Shown here: one piece after another, positions 26,324 through 35,587 of the stretch
Layout: every line of letters begins with the position of its first letter
Position numbering within the stretch: the stretch's first letter is position 1
Source: Burkholderiaceae bacterium
GTDB lineage: Bacteria; Pseudomonadota; Gammaproteobacteria; Burkholderiales; Burkholderiaceae
Length of the DNA: 64,000 bases
NCBI GenBank assembly: GCA_021166835.1
Contig: JAJPEN010000005.1
Coordinates: 36,273-100,272 of the forward strand
Direction of reading: 5' to 3'
Notes under the pieces: model-generated
The model's database searches: none
Told to the model about the DNA's origin: nothing
Seen by the model: only the letters and a program-made list of their open reading frames with translations
Position numbers and translations under genes: made by a program

Positions 26324-27696
26324 CGGCCGTCGCCACGACCCTCCTGTCGCGTCTGGGGCAGGCCAGGCGGCGCATTGCGCACTCCATCAAGCTGCGCATG
26401 GTGGTGGTGTTCCTGCTGCTGGCCGCTGCCATGACGCTGCTGTTCGTGGTCGGAGCCCAGAGGGCTTTTTCCGTGGGGTGGCGCGAAGCGGCGCGTCCGC
26501 TGCTCATGGACTACGTGAACCGGCTCTCGGCCGACATCGCCGGCAACGGCACGCCCAGCGTGGCGCGCGCGCAGGCCCTGGTCGAGCGCCTGCCGTTGAC
26601 GGTGCGCATCAGCGGCCCGACGGTCAACTGGTCGTCGCATCCCGGCCAGGGAAGACCGAACTGGCTGCGCGACAAGGCGGACGCCGAGGGCGGCGGACCG
26701 GATTGGGCGCGCGTCCTCCAGCGCACCACCGCCGACGGCCATACGCTGACCTTCGGCATCAACGGGGAAGCCTTCGGACGCCGCCCGCACAGGATCGGCT
26801 ATGCGTTGATGGCGCTGCTGTTGCTGACCTTGATGGCCTGGCTGTACGTGCGCCGTCTGCTCAGGCCCCTGGACGCCATCGGTGAAGGGGCTCGGCGCTT
26901 CGGCAAGGGCGACTTCTCCCGACCCATTCCCGAACTGCGCGCGGAAGAGCCTGACGAGTTGGGAGAACTGGCCGCCACGCTCAACACCATGGGGCGCGAC
27001 ATCCACCAGATGCTCGAAGCCAAGCGCGCCCTGTTGCTGGCCATCAGCCACGAGCTGCGCAGCCCCTTGACGCGGGCGCGTCTCAACGCCGAGTTGCTGC
27101 CCGAGTCGGCCGAGGTGCAGTCGCAGCGCGAAGCCTTGCTGCGCGACTTGCAGGAGATGGCCACGCTGATCGGCGACCTGCTGGAGAGCGAGCGCCTGGC
27201 AGGCCGGCATGTAGCGCTGCAACGCGAGCCGACGGCGCTGGACAGCCTGGCCCGTGAAGTGACACGGGAACTCGCCGCGAGGCACCCGGCGGCCGCGCAG
27301 GTGCGCGTGAAGGTCGATGCCGACTTGCCCGTGCCGACTCTGGACCCTGGTCGCATGCGCCTGCTTCTGCGCAATCTGCTGGACAACGCGCTGCGGCACG
27401 GCGGCGCGGCGGACCTGCCGCCCGAGGTTCATCTTCGGCGGGCGGCGGACGGCGGCGTGGTGATCGAGGTACGCGACCATGGTCCCGGCGTGCCAGAAGC
27501 GCAGTTGCCGCACCTGGCTCAGGCGTTCTACCGCCCCGACACGGCTCGTACCCGCGGTGCCGGCGGCGTGGGGCTGGGCCTGTACCTGTGCCGGCTGGTC
27601 GCGCAGGCGCACGGCGGTACTTTCGAGGTGCGAAACGCCCAGCCGGGGCTGTCCGTCACGGTGACGCTGCCGCCCTGGGCGCCTTCCGTTGATTAG
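26320..27696 (+). CDS. CpxA-like sensor histidine kinase
   Basis: A membrane kinase of 458 aa. The first membrane segment (MVVVFLLLAAAMTLLFVVG) precedes a periplasmic sensor of about 120 residues; a second segment (YALMALLLLTLMAWLYV) leads into a HAMP domain (RRLLRPLDAIGEGARRFGKGDFS). The H-box is LAISHELRSPLTRARL with H244. The ATPase domain has N, G1 and G2 boxes (LLDNALRHGG, VRDHGPGVPE, GGVGLGLYLC). It pairs with the overlapping response regulator gene. Confidence 0.92.
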   Translation: MTAVATTLLSRLGQARRRIAHSIKLRMVVVFLLLAAAMTLLFVVGAQRAFSVGWREAARPLLMDYVNRLSADIAGNGTPSVARAQALVERLPLTVRISGPTVNWSSHPGQGRPNWLRDKADAEGGGPDWARVLQRTTADGHTLTFGINGEAFGRRPHRIGYALMALLLLTLMAWLYVRRLLRPLDAIGEGARRFGKGDFSRPIPELRAEEPDELGELAATLNTMGRDIHQMLEAKRALLLAISHELRSPLTRARLNAELLPESAEVQSQREALLRDLQEMATLIGDLLESERLAGRHVALQREPTALDSLAREVTRELAARHPAAAQVRVKVDADLPVPTLDPGRMRLLLRNLLDNALRHGGAADLPPEVHLRRAADGGVVIEVRDHGPGVPEAQLPHLAQAFYRPDTARTRGAGGVGLGLYLCRLVAQAHGGTFEVRNAQPGLSVTVTLPPWAPSVD

Positions 27697-27789
27697 ATTG
27701 TGTGATTAAAGTATCCCATGAGGCTATTTTCGTCGTTCGATTACACACAGACTCCTGTCTTTGATTGGATCTTGTGGTAATTTTTAACG
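27697..27789 (+). promoter_or_regulatory. Promoter/operator region of the AbiE operon
   Basis: This AT-rich 93-bp gap is unlike the surrounding GC-rich DNA. It contains TGTGTGATT (27699-27707) and ATTACACACA (27740-27749), an imperfect inverted pair. Chromosomal AbiEi antitoxins bind inverted repeats of this sort upstream of their own gene. TTGATTGG at about 27761 is a weak -35 candidate. Confidence 0.4.
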
Positions 27790-28548
27790 ATGGATGCAAA
27801 TTCACGGCACCAAGTAATCAAGCGCCTGCAGACGGGCCTGCCCCGTGGGGCGCCGTTCGACCTGGCCATACTGGCGCCGCTCGGAGTGTCGGCCCAGCTC
27901 GCCGCGCGCTACGCCGAAGGCGGTTGGCTCGTGCGCTTGGGCCACGGGGTGTACGCGTTCCCGAACGACGATTTCGGGGTGTACGGCGCGCTGAAGTTCC
28001 TGCAGCAGCGCGTGCCGGGCCTGCACGTCGGCGGCAAGAGCGCGCTGGCCCTGCAGGGCGTGCGGCACAACCTGGGCAGCCGCGACACGCTCGTGCTGTG
28101 GGGTGATGCCCGCTTTGCGCTGCCGGCCTGGTTCACCTCGCGTTTTCCGGCGCGCTATGTCCACGCGAACCTGTTCGACTGGCCGGATAACGCACTTGCC
28201 AGCAAGACCGCGGTCACGCCCCCCGGCCTGCCCGACGGCCTGCGCGTGTCGGCCTCCGAGCGCGCTGTGCTGGAGCTGCTATACGAGGCCGGCACCAGGC
28301 AAAGCCTGGAAGAGGCCCGCAACCTCTTCGACGGCGTGCGCTCGCCGCGCAAGGAACTGCTGGGCCAATTGCTGTCCTGCTGCACGAGCGTGAAGACCGT
28401 GCGGCTGTTCCTCACCTGGGCGCGTGAGACCAAGCTGCTGGACGTGGACGATCTGCTGGCGCATTACCCGCTGCGCACCGGCAGTGAGAAGCGCTGGATG
28501 AGCCGGCTCGCCGACGGCACCCTGTTGAGCCTGAACCCGCATGGATAA
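27790..28548 (+). CDS. Type IV toxin-antitoxin AbiEi family antitoxin
   Basis: A protein of 252 aa from ATG 27790. The N-terminal winged-helix part contains GVSAQLAARYAEGGWLVRLGHGVYAFPND, and the middle part VGGKSALALQGVRHNL, both typical of AbiEi antitoxins. The C-terminal domain (SASERAVLELLYEAGTRQSLEEARNLFDGV) fits the family. AbiEi represses the operon and counters the AbiEii nucleotidyltransferase, giving phage abortive infection in intact systems. The cognate toxin gene overlaps its stop but is truncated, so the system here is probably not functional as an abortive-infection module. Confidence 0.87.
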   Translation: MDANSRHQVIKRLQTGLPRGAPFDLAILAPLGVSAQLAARYAEGGWLVRLGHGVYAFPNDDFGVYGALKFLQQRVPGLHVGGKSALALQGVRHNLGSRDTLVLWGDARFALPAWFTSRFPARYVHANLFDWPDNALASKTAVTPPGLPDGLRVSASERAVLELLYEAGTRQSLEEARNLFDGVRSPRKELLGQLLSCCTSVKTVRLFLTWARETKLLDVDDLLAHYPLRTGSEKRWMSRLADGTLLSLNPHG

Positions 28549-28831
28549 GAGCTATGCCGATACCGTTCGCCTGCTGCTGACCGTCGCGCCCGAGGTCTTC
28601 GCCAATGACATCTTCGCGATGAAGGGTGGCACGGCGATCAACCTGTTCGTGCAGGACATGCCCCGCCTGTCGGTCGATATCGACGTGGTGTACCGGCCGT
28701 GGCAGGTGCAGCGCGAGGAGGCGCTGAACGCGATCAACAGGGAGCTGGCCGCCATCTCGCAGTGGCTCGCACCACTCGGCATCCGAACGCGCCTGGCGGA
28801 AGTCCCTGGAAAGGCGCAGTGGAGCGGGTGA
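28541..28831 (+). pseudogene. AbiEii toxin, truncated at the inner att copy
   Basis: The first 92 codons encode an AbiEii/MenT-type nucleotidyltransferase N-terminus, including the motif KGGTAINLF and the catalytic SVDIDVVY. Family members are about 280-300 aa. The frame runs into the 19-bp att-like repeat at 28820 and stops at 28829-28831 after reading WSG from the repeat. The nucleotidyltransferase fold is incomplete, so this toxin should be inactive. The break coincides with the att copy to within a base or so. Confidence 0.85.
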
Positions 28832-28838
28832 AGGGAAC
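28820..28838 (-). repeat. att-like repeat, tRNA-Gly 3' end (inner copy)
   Basis: This is the second exact copy of the 19-bp TGGAGCGGGTGAAGGGAAC, in the same orientation as the one at 24647. It cuts the AbiEii gene and is the likely outer end of the large ICE that continues to the right. If the ICEclc layout holds, the intact tRNA-Gly gene and the integrase lie beyond the right edge of the window, with the tRNA on the minus strand. Confidence 0.75.
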
Positions 28839-29008
28839 AGCACCCACGACCTAACCAATTGATTGATAAGGTTTTTCTTGGTTTTGGCAGCCCAAGATAG
28901 CCTTCATTGTGGACTTAAAAACCCCGATGGGTCAACGCGCGTGCCCGGCATCGATCCGGAGCGAGCCAGGGACTGCCACACAAAGCCAATGTAGTCGAAC
29001 CTCTTGCG

Positions 29009-29920
29009 TCACGCGACAGGGCCCGGCGCGTTAGGACCGAACACCTTGCGAGCACGTGCTATGAACCGCTTCAAGGGTTCGGAGGGTTCGCCGCCGCGAC
29101 GCACCAAGTAGGTCGAGAGCACCGGCGGCGTGCCGCCCAGCGGCCGCGTCGCAATGTCTGGCCGGTTCAGCGCCTGCACCTGCGAGGCGATGGCGAAGCC
29201 GATCCCGTAGCCCGCTCCGACCAGCGTCAGCATCACCCCGAGGCTGGTCACGTGGTCGACCACTTTGAATGGGAGTTCGGCGCCATCGAGCGCAGCCTGG
29301 ATCTGGTCATGGCAGCCCGAGGCCGAATCTGGGTGGCACAACACCAGCGGGAACTTCATCGCGTCGGCGAGCCTGACCTCCTTGTGGGCCAGCAGCGGGT
29401 GCCGCGCGGGCACGATCACTGACAGCGGATCGGTCCACACCGGCTCGGCCACCAAGCCATCGTTCACCGAGCCCGACAGCGCAAAACCCATGTCCAGCAG
29501 ATCGGTATGCAGACCCTTGAGCTGCTGCGAGAACGGTAACTCGAAAACTCGAATCTCTAACTCCGGTTCTTCCTCGCGACTGCGCGCGAGCAAGGTGGCA
29601 ATCCGCGGTTGGGCCAGGCTGTCGCAGATGGCAATGCGCAAATAGCTCTGGTAGCCCTGCGCGGCGCTCTTGGTGGCCTGGATCGCCTGATCTAGGGTCG
29701 CCAGCACGCGCCGGCACTCCACCAGCAGAACCTGGCCGGCCCAAGTAAGGCGGGTCGTCTGGCGCTGGCTGCGGTCGAACAGTGCCACGCCTACCGCCTG
29801 TTCCAAGTCGCGCATCGCGCGCGACAGCGGCGATTGGTCGATGCCAAGCCGCCCGGCAGCACGCGCCAAATGCAGTTCCTCGGCCACCGCCACGAAATAG
29901 CGCAGCAATCTCAATTCCAT
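29009..29920 (-). CDS. LysR-type transcriptional regulator
   Basis: A protein of 303 aa. The HTH region reads LLRYFVAVAEELHLARAAGRLGIDQSPLSRAMRDLE, a typical LysR N-terminus. The effector domain contains CHPDSASGCHDQIQAAL and TLVGAGYGIGFAIASQ. It is clearly related to the LysR protein at 46853-47776, including a shared Cys-Gly-His segment in the effector domain. It is the first gene inside the ICE next to its end. The target is unknown; the upstream region (29921-30201) should carry its promoter. Confidence 0.9.
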   Translation of the reverse strand: MELRLLRYFVAVAEELHLARAAGRLGIDQSPLSRAMRDLEQAVGVALFDRSQRQTTRLTWAGQVLLVECRRVLATLDQAIQATKSAAQGYQSYLRIAICDSLAQPRIATLLARSREEEPELEIRVFELPFSQQLKGLHTDLLDMGFALSGSVNDGLVAEPVWTDPLSVIVPARHPLLAHKEVRLADAMKFPLVLCHPDSASGCHDQIQAALDGAELPFKVVDHVTSLGVMLTLVGAGYGIGFAIASQVQALNRPDIATRPLGGTPPVLSTYLVRRGGEPSEPLKRFIARARKVFGPNAPGPVA

Positions 29921-30201
29921 GACGGCCTCCTTGTTGGTTGTTCTGGCTCGGCCGATTCGAGCCTCCTATTTCAATTCAGGTATCCAGCGCACCGCGTCCA
30001 TCCTGCCTGCTATGAGGGCATGATTGCGCGAGCCGATCTGGACCTGTTCGAGTTTGCCCAGTCCGCCGACGAGTGCTGAGACAGCCAGGTCAAGAGAGAC
30101 CTGCAAGCCAAGAGAGCCCGGCGAGCAGCAAACGACAGGCGAGATGCGAGCTGCTTCATCAGCAAGGGCCACGGACAGACCTACTGTCGCCCGATGCCGA
30201 C
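29921..30201. other. Region between LysR and pldA
   Basis: This 281-bp stretch separates the LysR start from the end of pldA, both on the minus strand. It must carry the LysR promoter. I see no gene with coding character and no strong hairpin. Confidence 0.4.
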
Positions 30202-31284
30202 TCAGAACTGGAACAGCATCAAACCCAGTCCGACACTCGTCTGCCGATGGTTGTAGTCGAGCAGCGTCTCGCCGTAGCCGGTGAAGGCCTGCACATACCA
30301 TCGCACGCCGGACGGGTCATCGGCATAGACGGGGTAGCTCCAGTTCAACTGCAACGATCCGCGATCGAGCCGCGAGGGATTCAATCGAGCCCTCAGCATG
30401 GTTCGCGCGCGACTGCTGTCCCAACTCGCTCGAAGCTCGACCTTGCCGACGTAGTCGACCAGGTCGGGGTTGTCGTCTTCGTTTCGCGTTTCGCGCAGTC
30501 GATGGTCCAGTCCGGCCATCAAGCCGAAGCGGCCGTTGTCCGCGCCGACCCTGAAGAACAGCCTGTTCCAGCTTCTCGACAACGGATTGGTCTGTCCGTT
30601 GGACTGGTGCGCGAAGCCGAACTGCCAGAGGCGAACCTGCCAGCCGCCGGGCAAGCTCGGCAATCCAGCGGGTGGAGGCGCGACGTAGATCACTTCCGGC
30701 TGGTAGTCGGTGTTGCGGAAAGGCCTTGATTCATCACCGTCCCAAATCTGCCAACTGGAGTTCTGCGTGTAGGCGAGCCACAGACCGTCATACGGCTGCA
30801 GCAGCCCCGACATCACCTTGGTTCGCAGCGCCACCTGCAGGACCATGTCGGCATTCCTGTACCCCGCGTGAGCGGGTGCGGTGCCACGTGTCGGCGATGA
30901 CGGCGCAAGGTTGACGCTGCTCGTGTAATGCGCGGGAAGCAGGTAGTTGGCGGTGTAGGTCCGGATCGCAAGACGGTTCGATTGGCTGCCCGGCGTGACC
31001 TCCCAGGATCGGGCCATTCCCAGGCCCAGGGTGTCGTGCTCGGGCTGTGTCGTGCGCTCCTCGGCAGCCAGTGGCACTGCAGTCGGGGCCTTCGCCGCAG
31101 AGGCGCGCGCCTCTGCGGTGTTATTGAAAGCAGCATCGAAGCACGCAAGCCTGGCGGCGTCGTCGGAGATCTGAACGCACGATGCGACGGGATTCCGTTC
31201 AATCTCTTTCGACCAGGCCGAAGGCGGCGCGATGAGCGTCATCGTCAGTGCAGACACCCGGACCGCCGCGGATAGGTGAGGCAT
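30202..31284 (-). CDS. pldA: Outer-membrane phospholipase A (OMPLA)
   Basis: A protein of 360 aa from ATG 31284, with a signal peptide (VRVSALTMTLIAPPSAWS). OMPLA is a 12-stranded outer-membrane barrel that hydrolyses phospholipids, calcium-dependent and active as a dimer. The catalytic residues H226, S228 and N240 lie in GFAHQSNGQ and RSWNRLFFR with the spacing of the known enzyme (H142, S144, N156 in E. coli). YDGLWLAYTQNSSWQIW and the terminal aromatic LMLFQF are typical of the barrel. About 90 residues of less conserved sequence precede the barrel. It follows the RND pump gene on the same strand by 88 bp. Confidence 0.92.
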   Translation of the reverse strand: MPHLSAAVRVSALTMTLIAPPSAWSKEIERNPVASCVQISDDAARLACFDAAFNNTAEARASAAKAPTAVPLAAEERTTQPEHDTLGLGMARSWEVTPGSQSNRLAIRTYTANYLLPAHYTSSVNLAPSSPTRGTAPAHAGYRNADMVLQVALRTKVMSGLLQPYDGLWLAYTQNSSWQIWDGDESRPFRNTDYQPEVIYVAPPPAGLPSLPGGWQVRLWQFGFAHQSNGQTNPLSRSWNRLFFRVGADNGRFGLMAGLDHRLRETRNEDDNPDLVDYVGKVELRASWDSSRARTMLRARLNPSRLDRGSLQLNWSYPVYADDPSGVRWYVQAFTGYGETLLDYNHRQTSVGLGLMLFQF

Positions 31285-31372
31285 GCCGTCCGGGCGCGGC
31301 GACCTGTTCCAGGGCCACTCCCGTTGCTTCCTCGTGCTGCCGGATGCAATCAACCGGAGGACGACGCCTGCC

Positions 31373-34300
31373 TCAGGCACGGTCGCCCTCCCTCGCAGGC
31401 AAGGCTATGGGTTCAATGCCCTGCTCATCGTTTGGCAGCCGCCTTGCAGCCTTTCGCGTCTTGAGCCACGTCTCAAACCGCACCACGTAGGCGAAGACCA
31501 CCGGGACTACCAGCAGGCTCAAGCCCGTCGAGGTCAACAGGCCACCGATCACCGCGACCGCCATCGGCTGCCGAAAGCTCGCATCTCCGCCGAGTCCGAA
31601 CGCCATCGGCAGCATGCCTGCCACCATGGCCACTGTCGTCATCACGATGGGACGTGCCCGCTTGCTGCAGGCGTCCACCAGCGCATCGAACAGGGGCAGG
31701 CCGCGCTCCTTGTAGGCCACCGCGGCGAAGTCGGCCAGCAGGATCGAATTCTTCGTCACGATGCCCAGTAGCATCACCAATCCGATGAGTACGGGCAGGC
31801 TCAGCTCGAAGCGGCCGGCGAGCAGCGCGACGAAGACGCCGCCGATCGAGAACGGCACGGCCGACAGAATGGTCAGCGGCATGAACCAGTCCTTGAAAAG
31901 CAGCACGAGCACTGCGTAGACAAGCAGTACGCCGGTCAGAAGCGCGACGATGAAGCCCACGATCAGCTCGCCCATCATTTCCGCGTCGCCCGCCTCGATC
32001 AGACGGACGTTGCTTGGCATGTTCTTGACTGACGGCAGTGCGTCGCGCGCCTCGATCGCGCGTCCCAGCGGATAGCCGCCGAGGTCCGCGGTGATCGTCA
32101 CTTGCCGTTCGCGGTTGTAGCGGTCGATCTGCGACGGACCGCTCTCGACCGCGATGTCGGCGATTGACTCCAGCGGCACCAGCGCGCCGTTGCGGCCCGG
32201 CACCCGCAGCGCGCTGATTGCCTGCAGGTCGTCGCGCAGTTCGGTAGGAATCTGCGCCCGGATGTAGATCTGGCGTGCGTCCGAGTTCAGCTTGGCCAGC
32301 GCGGCGTCGAAGTCGCCAGATAGGGCGATGCGGACGGTGTCGCCGATCGACTGCGTGCTGACGCCAAGTTCCGCGGCGGCGGCCAGGTCGGGCCGGATGG
32401 TGATCTCCGGGCGTTCCAGCGTTGCCGTGGACGAGATTCCGCTCAAGAACGGCAACGCGCGCATCTCGCGCTCGATGCTCAGCGCGCTGACCTTCAGCGC
32501 GGCTGCGTCCGGGCTGGACAGGATCACCTGCAGCTTCGTTCCGGTGCCGCTGCCGATCGACAGCCGGGCGCCCGGAATACCCGCAATGCGGTCGCGCAAG
32601 GCCGCTTCGATGACCTTCTGCGGCGGGCGGTCGCCGCGCGAGGTGAGGACGACGGTCACCGAGCCCTTGCGGACCTGCGCCGACTGCGAACTCGCGCTGC
32701 CGACAACCGCGGAGGGCGCCGAGCCCACCGACGCGAACACCGAGCGAACGCCGTCGACACCGGTGATGGCCTTGCGAGTCTCCTCGGCCGTGCGCAGCGT
32801 ACTGTCCAGACTGGCGCCGGGTGGCAACTCGATGCTGATGCTGGTGTTGCCTTCGTCCCGGGCGGGGATGAATCCGGTCGGGATCAGCGGAAGCAAGGCC
32901 ACCGAGCCCGCGAAGAACGCCGTGGTGGCCAGCAGCGTGATCTTCGGGTGCTGTAGGCACCACCGAGCCATGGCCAAGTAGCGGCCCATCAGCGGGCCTT
33001 CCTTCTCGGGTTCCGGCCGGCGCCGCAGTATCCACGTGGCCATCACTGGCGTGATCAGCCGCGCGACCAGCAGCGAAGCGATGACCGCGGCCACGATGGT
33101 CCAGCCGAACTGCTTGAACACCAGGCCCGGGATGCCGCTCATCAGCGCGGTCGGCACGAAGACCACCACCAGCGTGGCGGTCGTGGCGATCACCGCCAGC
33201 GCGATCTCGTTGACGGCCTCGATCGTCGCGTCCAGTACCGACTTGCCCTGGTGAAGGTGGCGGGCGACGTTCTCGACCTCGACGATCGCATCGTCCACGA
33301 GGATGCCCACCACCACCGCCAACGCGAGCAGCGTGATCGTGTTGAGCGAGTAGCCAAACCAGGCCATCACCGCGAAGGCCGGGATGATGGACAGCGGCAG
33401 CGCCGCGGCGCCGATGATCGTCGCGCGCCAATCCTTCAAGAACCACCAGATCACCAGCACGGCGAGCAGAGCGCCCTCGTAGAGCATCTCCATCGAACCC
33501 TTGTATTGCTCCAGCGTGAACTCGACGGACGAGCGCACCAGCGTGACGCCGAGGTCCGGATGCCGGGCCTTTAGCTCCGCGAGCGCCTGTTCGACGCCGC
33601 GCCCAATGCTCGCTTCGTCGTAGCCCTTGGTCCGCGACACCTGGAAGCCGATGGCCGGTTTGCCATCGAGCAGGGCGATCTGCGTGCGCTCGGCGATGCC
33701 GTCGGTGATACGAGCCACCTGGTCCAGGCGCAGCCGGTGGCCGTTGGCCAGATTGATCGGGTAGGCCGCCAGTTCATGCGCCTGGCGCACGGTGGCCAGG
33801 GTACGCACGCCTTGTTCCTGCCCGCCCAGCTTGCCGGCGCCGCCGGAGGTCTCCACCTGGAACTGCTTCAAGGCGCGCGAAACGTCGGCCGCGGTCGCGC
33901 CCAGCGCCGCCAACTGCGCCGGGTCGAGTTCGACCTTCACCTCGCGCAACACCCCGCCCAGGCGTGTGAAGTCCGCGGCGCCGGGCACCTTGAGGATGCG
34001 CTTGGCGACGGTGTCGTCTACGAACCAGGACAGCGCCTCCTCATCCATCGCCGGGTTCGACAAGGCGTAGGTGAGGATCGGCCCGCCCGGACCCACCGTC
34101 ACCTTGCTGATCTGCGGCTCTTCAACATCGGTGGGCAGATTGCTGCGAATCCGATCCACCGCGTCCTTTACATCGAGCAACGCATCTGACAGCGAGCGCT
34201 TGATATCGAACTCGGTTGTGATCGACACACGCCCATCGGTGATGCTGGTGGCGATGTGCTTCAGGCCCTGCAGCGTCGCCAGCGAGTCTTCGACCTTGCG

Positions 34301-34492
34301 CGCAACCTCAGTCTCCAACTGCGCGGGCGCGGCGCCGGGCTGCACCAGCGTCACGTTGACCGCCGGCAGATCGAGGTCGGGGAAGTTCTGGATGTTCAGC
34401 CCGCGGAAACCCCACAGGCCCGCGAGCGCAAGACCGAGGAAGAGCAGGATGCTGGGGATCGGATTGCGGATCGACCAAGTGGCGAAGTTCAT
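31373..34492 (-). CDS. RND efflux pump inner-membrane permease (HAE-1-like)
   Basis: A protein of 1039 aa, the full length for AcrB/MexB-type pumps. The N-terminus MNFATWSIRNPIPSILLFL is the first helix. Two sets of porter loops and helices follow. The proton-relay Asp pair is in VVGILVDDAIVEVENVARH, and the second half carries GLVMLLGIVTKNSILLADFA. It exchanges protons for substrates in the periplasm and forms a tripartite complex with the adaptor gene overlapping its start by four bases and with the outer-membrane factor at 35588. It is the last pump gene of a long minus-strand operon. Confidence 0.95.
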   Translation of the reverse strand: MNFATWSIRNPIPSILLFLGLALAGLWGFRGLNIQNFPDLDLPAVNVTLVQPGAAPAQLETEVARKVEDSLATLQGLKHIATSITDGRVSITTEFDIKRSLSDALLDVKDAVDRIRSNLPTDVEEPQISKVTVGPGGPILTYALSNPAMDEEALSWFVDDTVAKRILKVPGAADFTRLGGVLREVKVELDPAQLAALGATAADVSRALKQFQVETSGGAGKLGGQEQGVRTLATVRQAHELAAYPINLANGHRLRLDQVARITDGIAERTQIALLDGKPAIGFQVSRTKGYDEASIGRGVEQALAELKARHPDLGVTLVRSSVEFTLEQYKGSMEMLYEGALLAVLVIWWFLKDWRATIIGAAALPLSIIPAFAVMAWFGYSLNTITLLALAVVVGILVDDAIVEVENVARHLHQGKSVLDATIEAVNEIALAVIATTATLVVVFVPTALMSGIPGLVFKQFGWTIVAAVIASLLVARLITPVMATWILRRRPEPEKEGPLMGRYLAMARWCLQHPKITLLATTAFFAGSVALLPLIPTGFIPARDEGNTSISIELPPGASLDSTLRTAEETRKAITGVDGVRSVFASVGSAPSAVVGSASSQSAQVRKGSVTVVLTSRGDRPPQKVIEAALRDRIAGIPGARLSIGSGTGTKLQVILSSPDAAALKVSALSIEREMRALPFLSGISSTATLERPEITIRPDLAAAAELGVSTQSIGDTVRIALSGDFDAALAKLNSDARQIYIRAQIPTELRDDLQAISALRVPGRNGALVPLESIADIAVESGPSQIDRYNRERQVTITADLGGYPLGRAIEARDALPSVKNMPSNVRLIEAGDAEMMGELIVGFIVALLTGVLLVYAVLVLLFKDWFMPLTILSAVPFSIGGVFVALLAGRFELSLPVLIGLVMLLGIVTKNSILLADFAAVAYKERGLPLFDALVDACSKRARPIVMTTVAMVAGMLPMAFGLGGDASFRQPMAVAVIGGLLTSTGLSLLVVPVVFAYVVRFETWLKTRKAARRLPNDEQGIEPIALPAREGDRA

Positions 34493-35586
34493 GGCGCGCG
34501 TCCTTCCTGGCCCGCGGCGGCCACCTTCACCACGTCGCCTTCTTCGAGGAACCCGGCGCCGCGCACGGCCACCGTGTCGCCGTCCTTGAGGTGTTCGAGG
34601 ATCTCGACCATCTGCTTGTCGCGCCGGCCGACCTCGACCATCTGCTTGCGCACCTTGCCGTCTGCACCGATCTTGAAGACCGCGGAGCGGCCGTCGCGCA
34701 CGACCACGGCCTCGGCGGGGACGATCCACGCCTGCTTGGTGCCGAGCACGATCGAGCCGGTGGCATACATCGACGCGCGCGCCGCACTGCCGGGCCGGAT
34801 GTCGACGTAGACGGTGCCCATGCGTGACGCGCTGTCCATCGCCGGCGCAAGCTGCCGCACCTGGCCGGCGGCGGTGCTGCCGTCGGGCAGCCGTATCTGC
34901 GCCTCCTGGCCGACGCGCACCTGCGACAACTGCGCCCCGTTCACCTCGGCCCGCCATTCGAGCCGACCCTGGCGGATCATCCTGAACAGCTCGGTGCCGC
35001 CCTGCGCACCGGCGACCATGCCCACCGTCGCCGAGCGCGCCGAGATCTCGCCATCATCGACCGCCCGCACCTCGCAGTTCTCCAGCCGCAGCCGCTGGTT
35101 CACGACCTGCGCTTGCGCGAGCTGCTGTTGCGCCTCCGCGGTGTCGGCGGCGGTTTCGGCGGTCTCAAGATCTTGCGTGCTGACGGCGCCCGAGTCCTTC
35201 AGCGCGCGCACCCGGTCGCGGTTGGCGATCGCCTGGCGTGCTGCGGATTTCGCCTGCGCGAGGGCTGCTTCGGCCTGTGCCAGTTCCGCGCGGACCGTGC
35301 GCTCGTCGAAGCGGGCCAGCAGCTGGCTCTTCTTCACCCTGTCGCCGACGTTGACCAGCACGTCCACCAGCGGCAGGTTCGTCACGCGCGCGCCGATGAC
35401 GGCTTCCTGCCAGGCGGCGATCGGGCCTTGCACGGCAATCGTCTGCTGCCAAGCCTGCTGTGTCGCGCGCGTCGCGGTCACGCTCTGCGCGGCTCGGCCG
35501 GTGCCCGCTTCGGGTGCGCCGCTCTTACCCGAGCAGCCCGCTAGGGCCGTCAGGCAGGCGAGAAGGATCAGTTGACGAAGGACCAC
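34489..35586 (-). CDS. RND efflux periplasmic adaptor lipoprotein
   Basis: A protein of 365 aa of the HlyD/MFP family. The signal peptide has a lipobox ending LTALAGCSG, so it is lipid-anchored. The lipoyl halves (VTNLPLVDVLVNVGDRVKKSQLLARFD and LENCEVRAVDDGEISARSATVG) flank a helical hairpin of about 70 residues rich in Ala and Gln. The beta-barrel and membrane-proximal parts follow. It links the RND permease to its outer-membrane factor and is translationally coupled to the pump gene (ATGA). Confidence 0.93.
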   Translation of the reverse strand: MVLRQLILLACLTALAGCSGKSGAPEAGTGRAAQSVTATRATQQAWQQTIAVQGPIAAWQEAVIGARVTNLPLVDVLVNVGDRVKKSQLLARFDERTVRAELAQAEAALAQAKSAARQAIANRDRVRALKDSGAVSTQDLETAETAADTAEAQQQLAQAQVVNQRLRLENCEVRAVDDGEISARSATVGMVAGAQGGTELFRMIRQGRLEWRAEVNGAQLSQVRVGQEAQIRLPDGSTAAGQVRQLAPAMDSASRMGTVYVDIRPGSAARASMYATGSIVLGTKQAWIVPAEAVVVRDGRSAVFKIGADGKVRKQMVEVGRRDKQMVEILEHLKDGDTVAVRGAGFLEEGDVVKVAAAGQEGRAP

Positions 35587-35587
35587 A

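Larger units (their letters stand above)
24647..28838. mobile_element. Candidate cis-mobilizable element between two att copies
   Basis: The 4.15 kb between the two 19-bp direct repeats lacks an integrase. It carries a broken exported protein, a CpxP-like lipoprotein with a two-component system, and an AbiE module whose toxin gene is cut at the right repeat. Such att-flanked segments without their own integrase, stacked beside an ICE, are called CIMEs. The boundaries are seen in the sequence; the mobile nature is inference. Confidence 0.6.

Noticed and set aside
27790..28831. Functional AbiE abortive-infection system
   Set aside because: The AbiEii toxin is cut after about 92 codons and lacks most of its fold.
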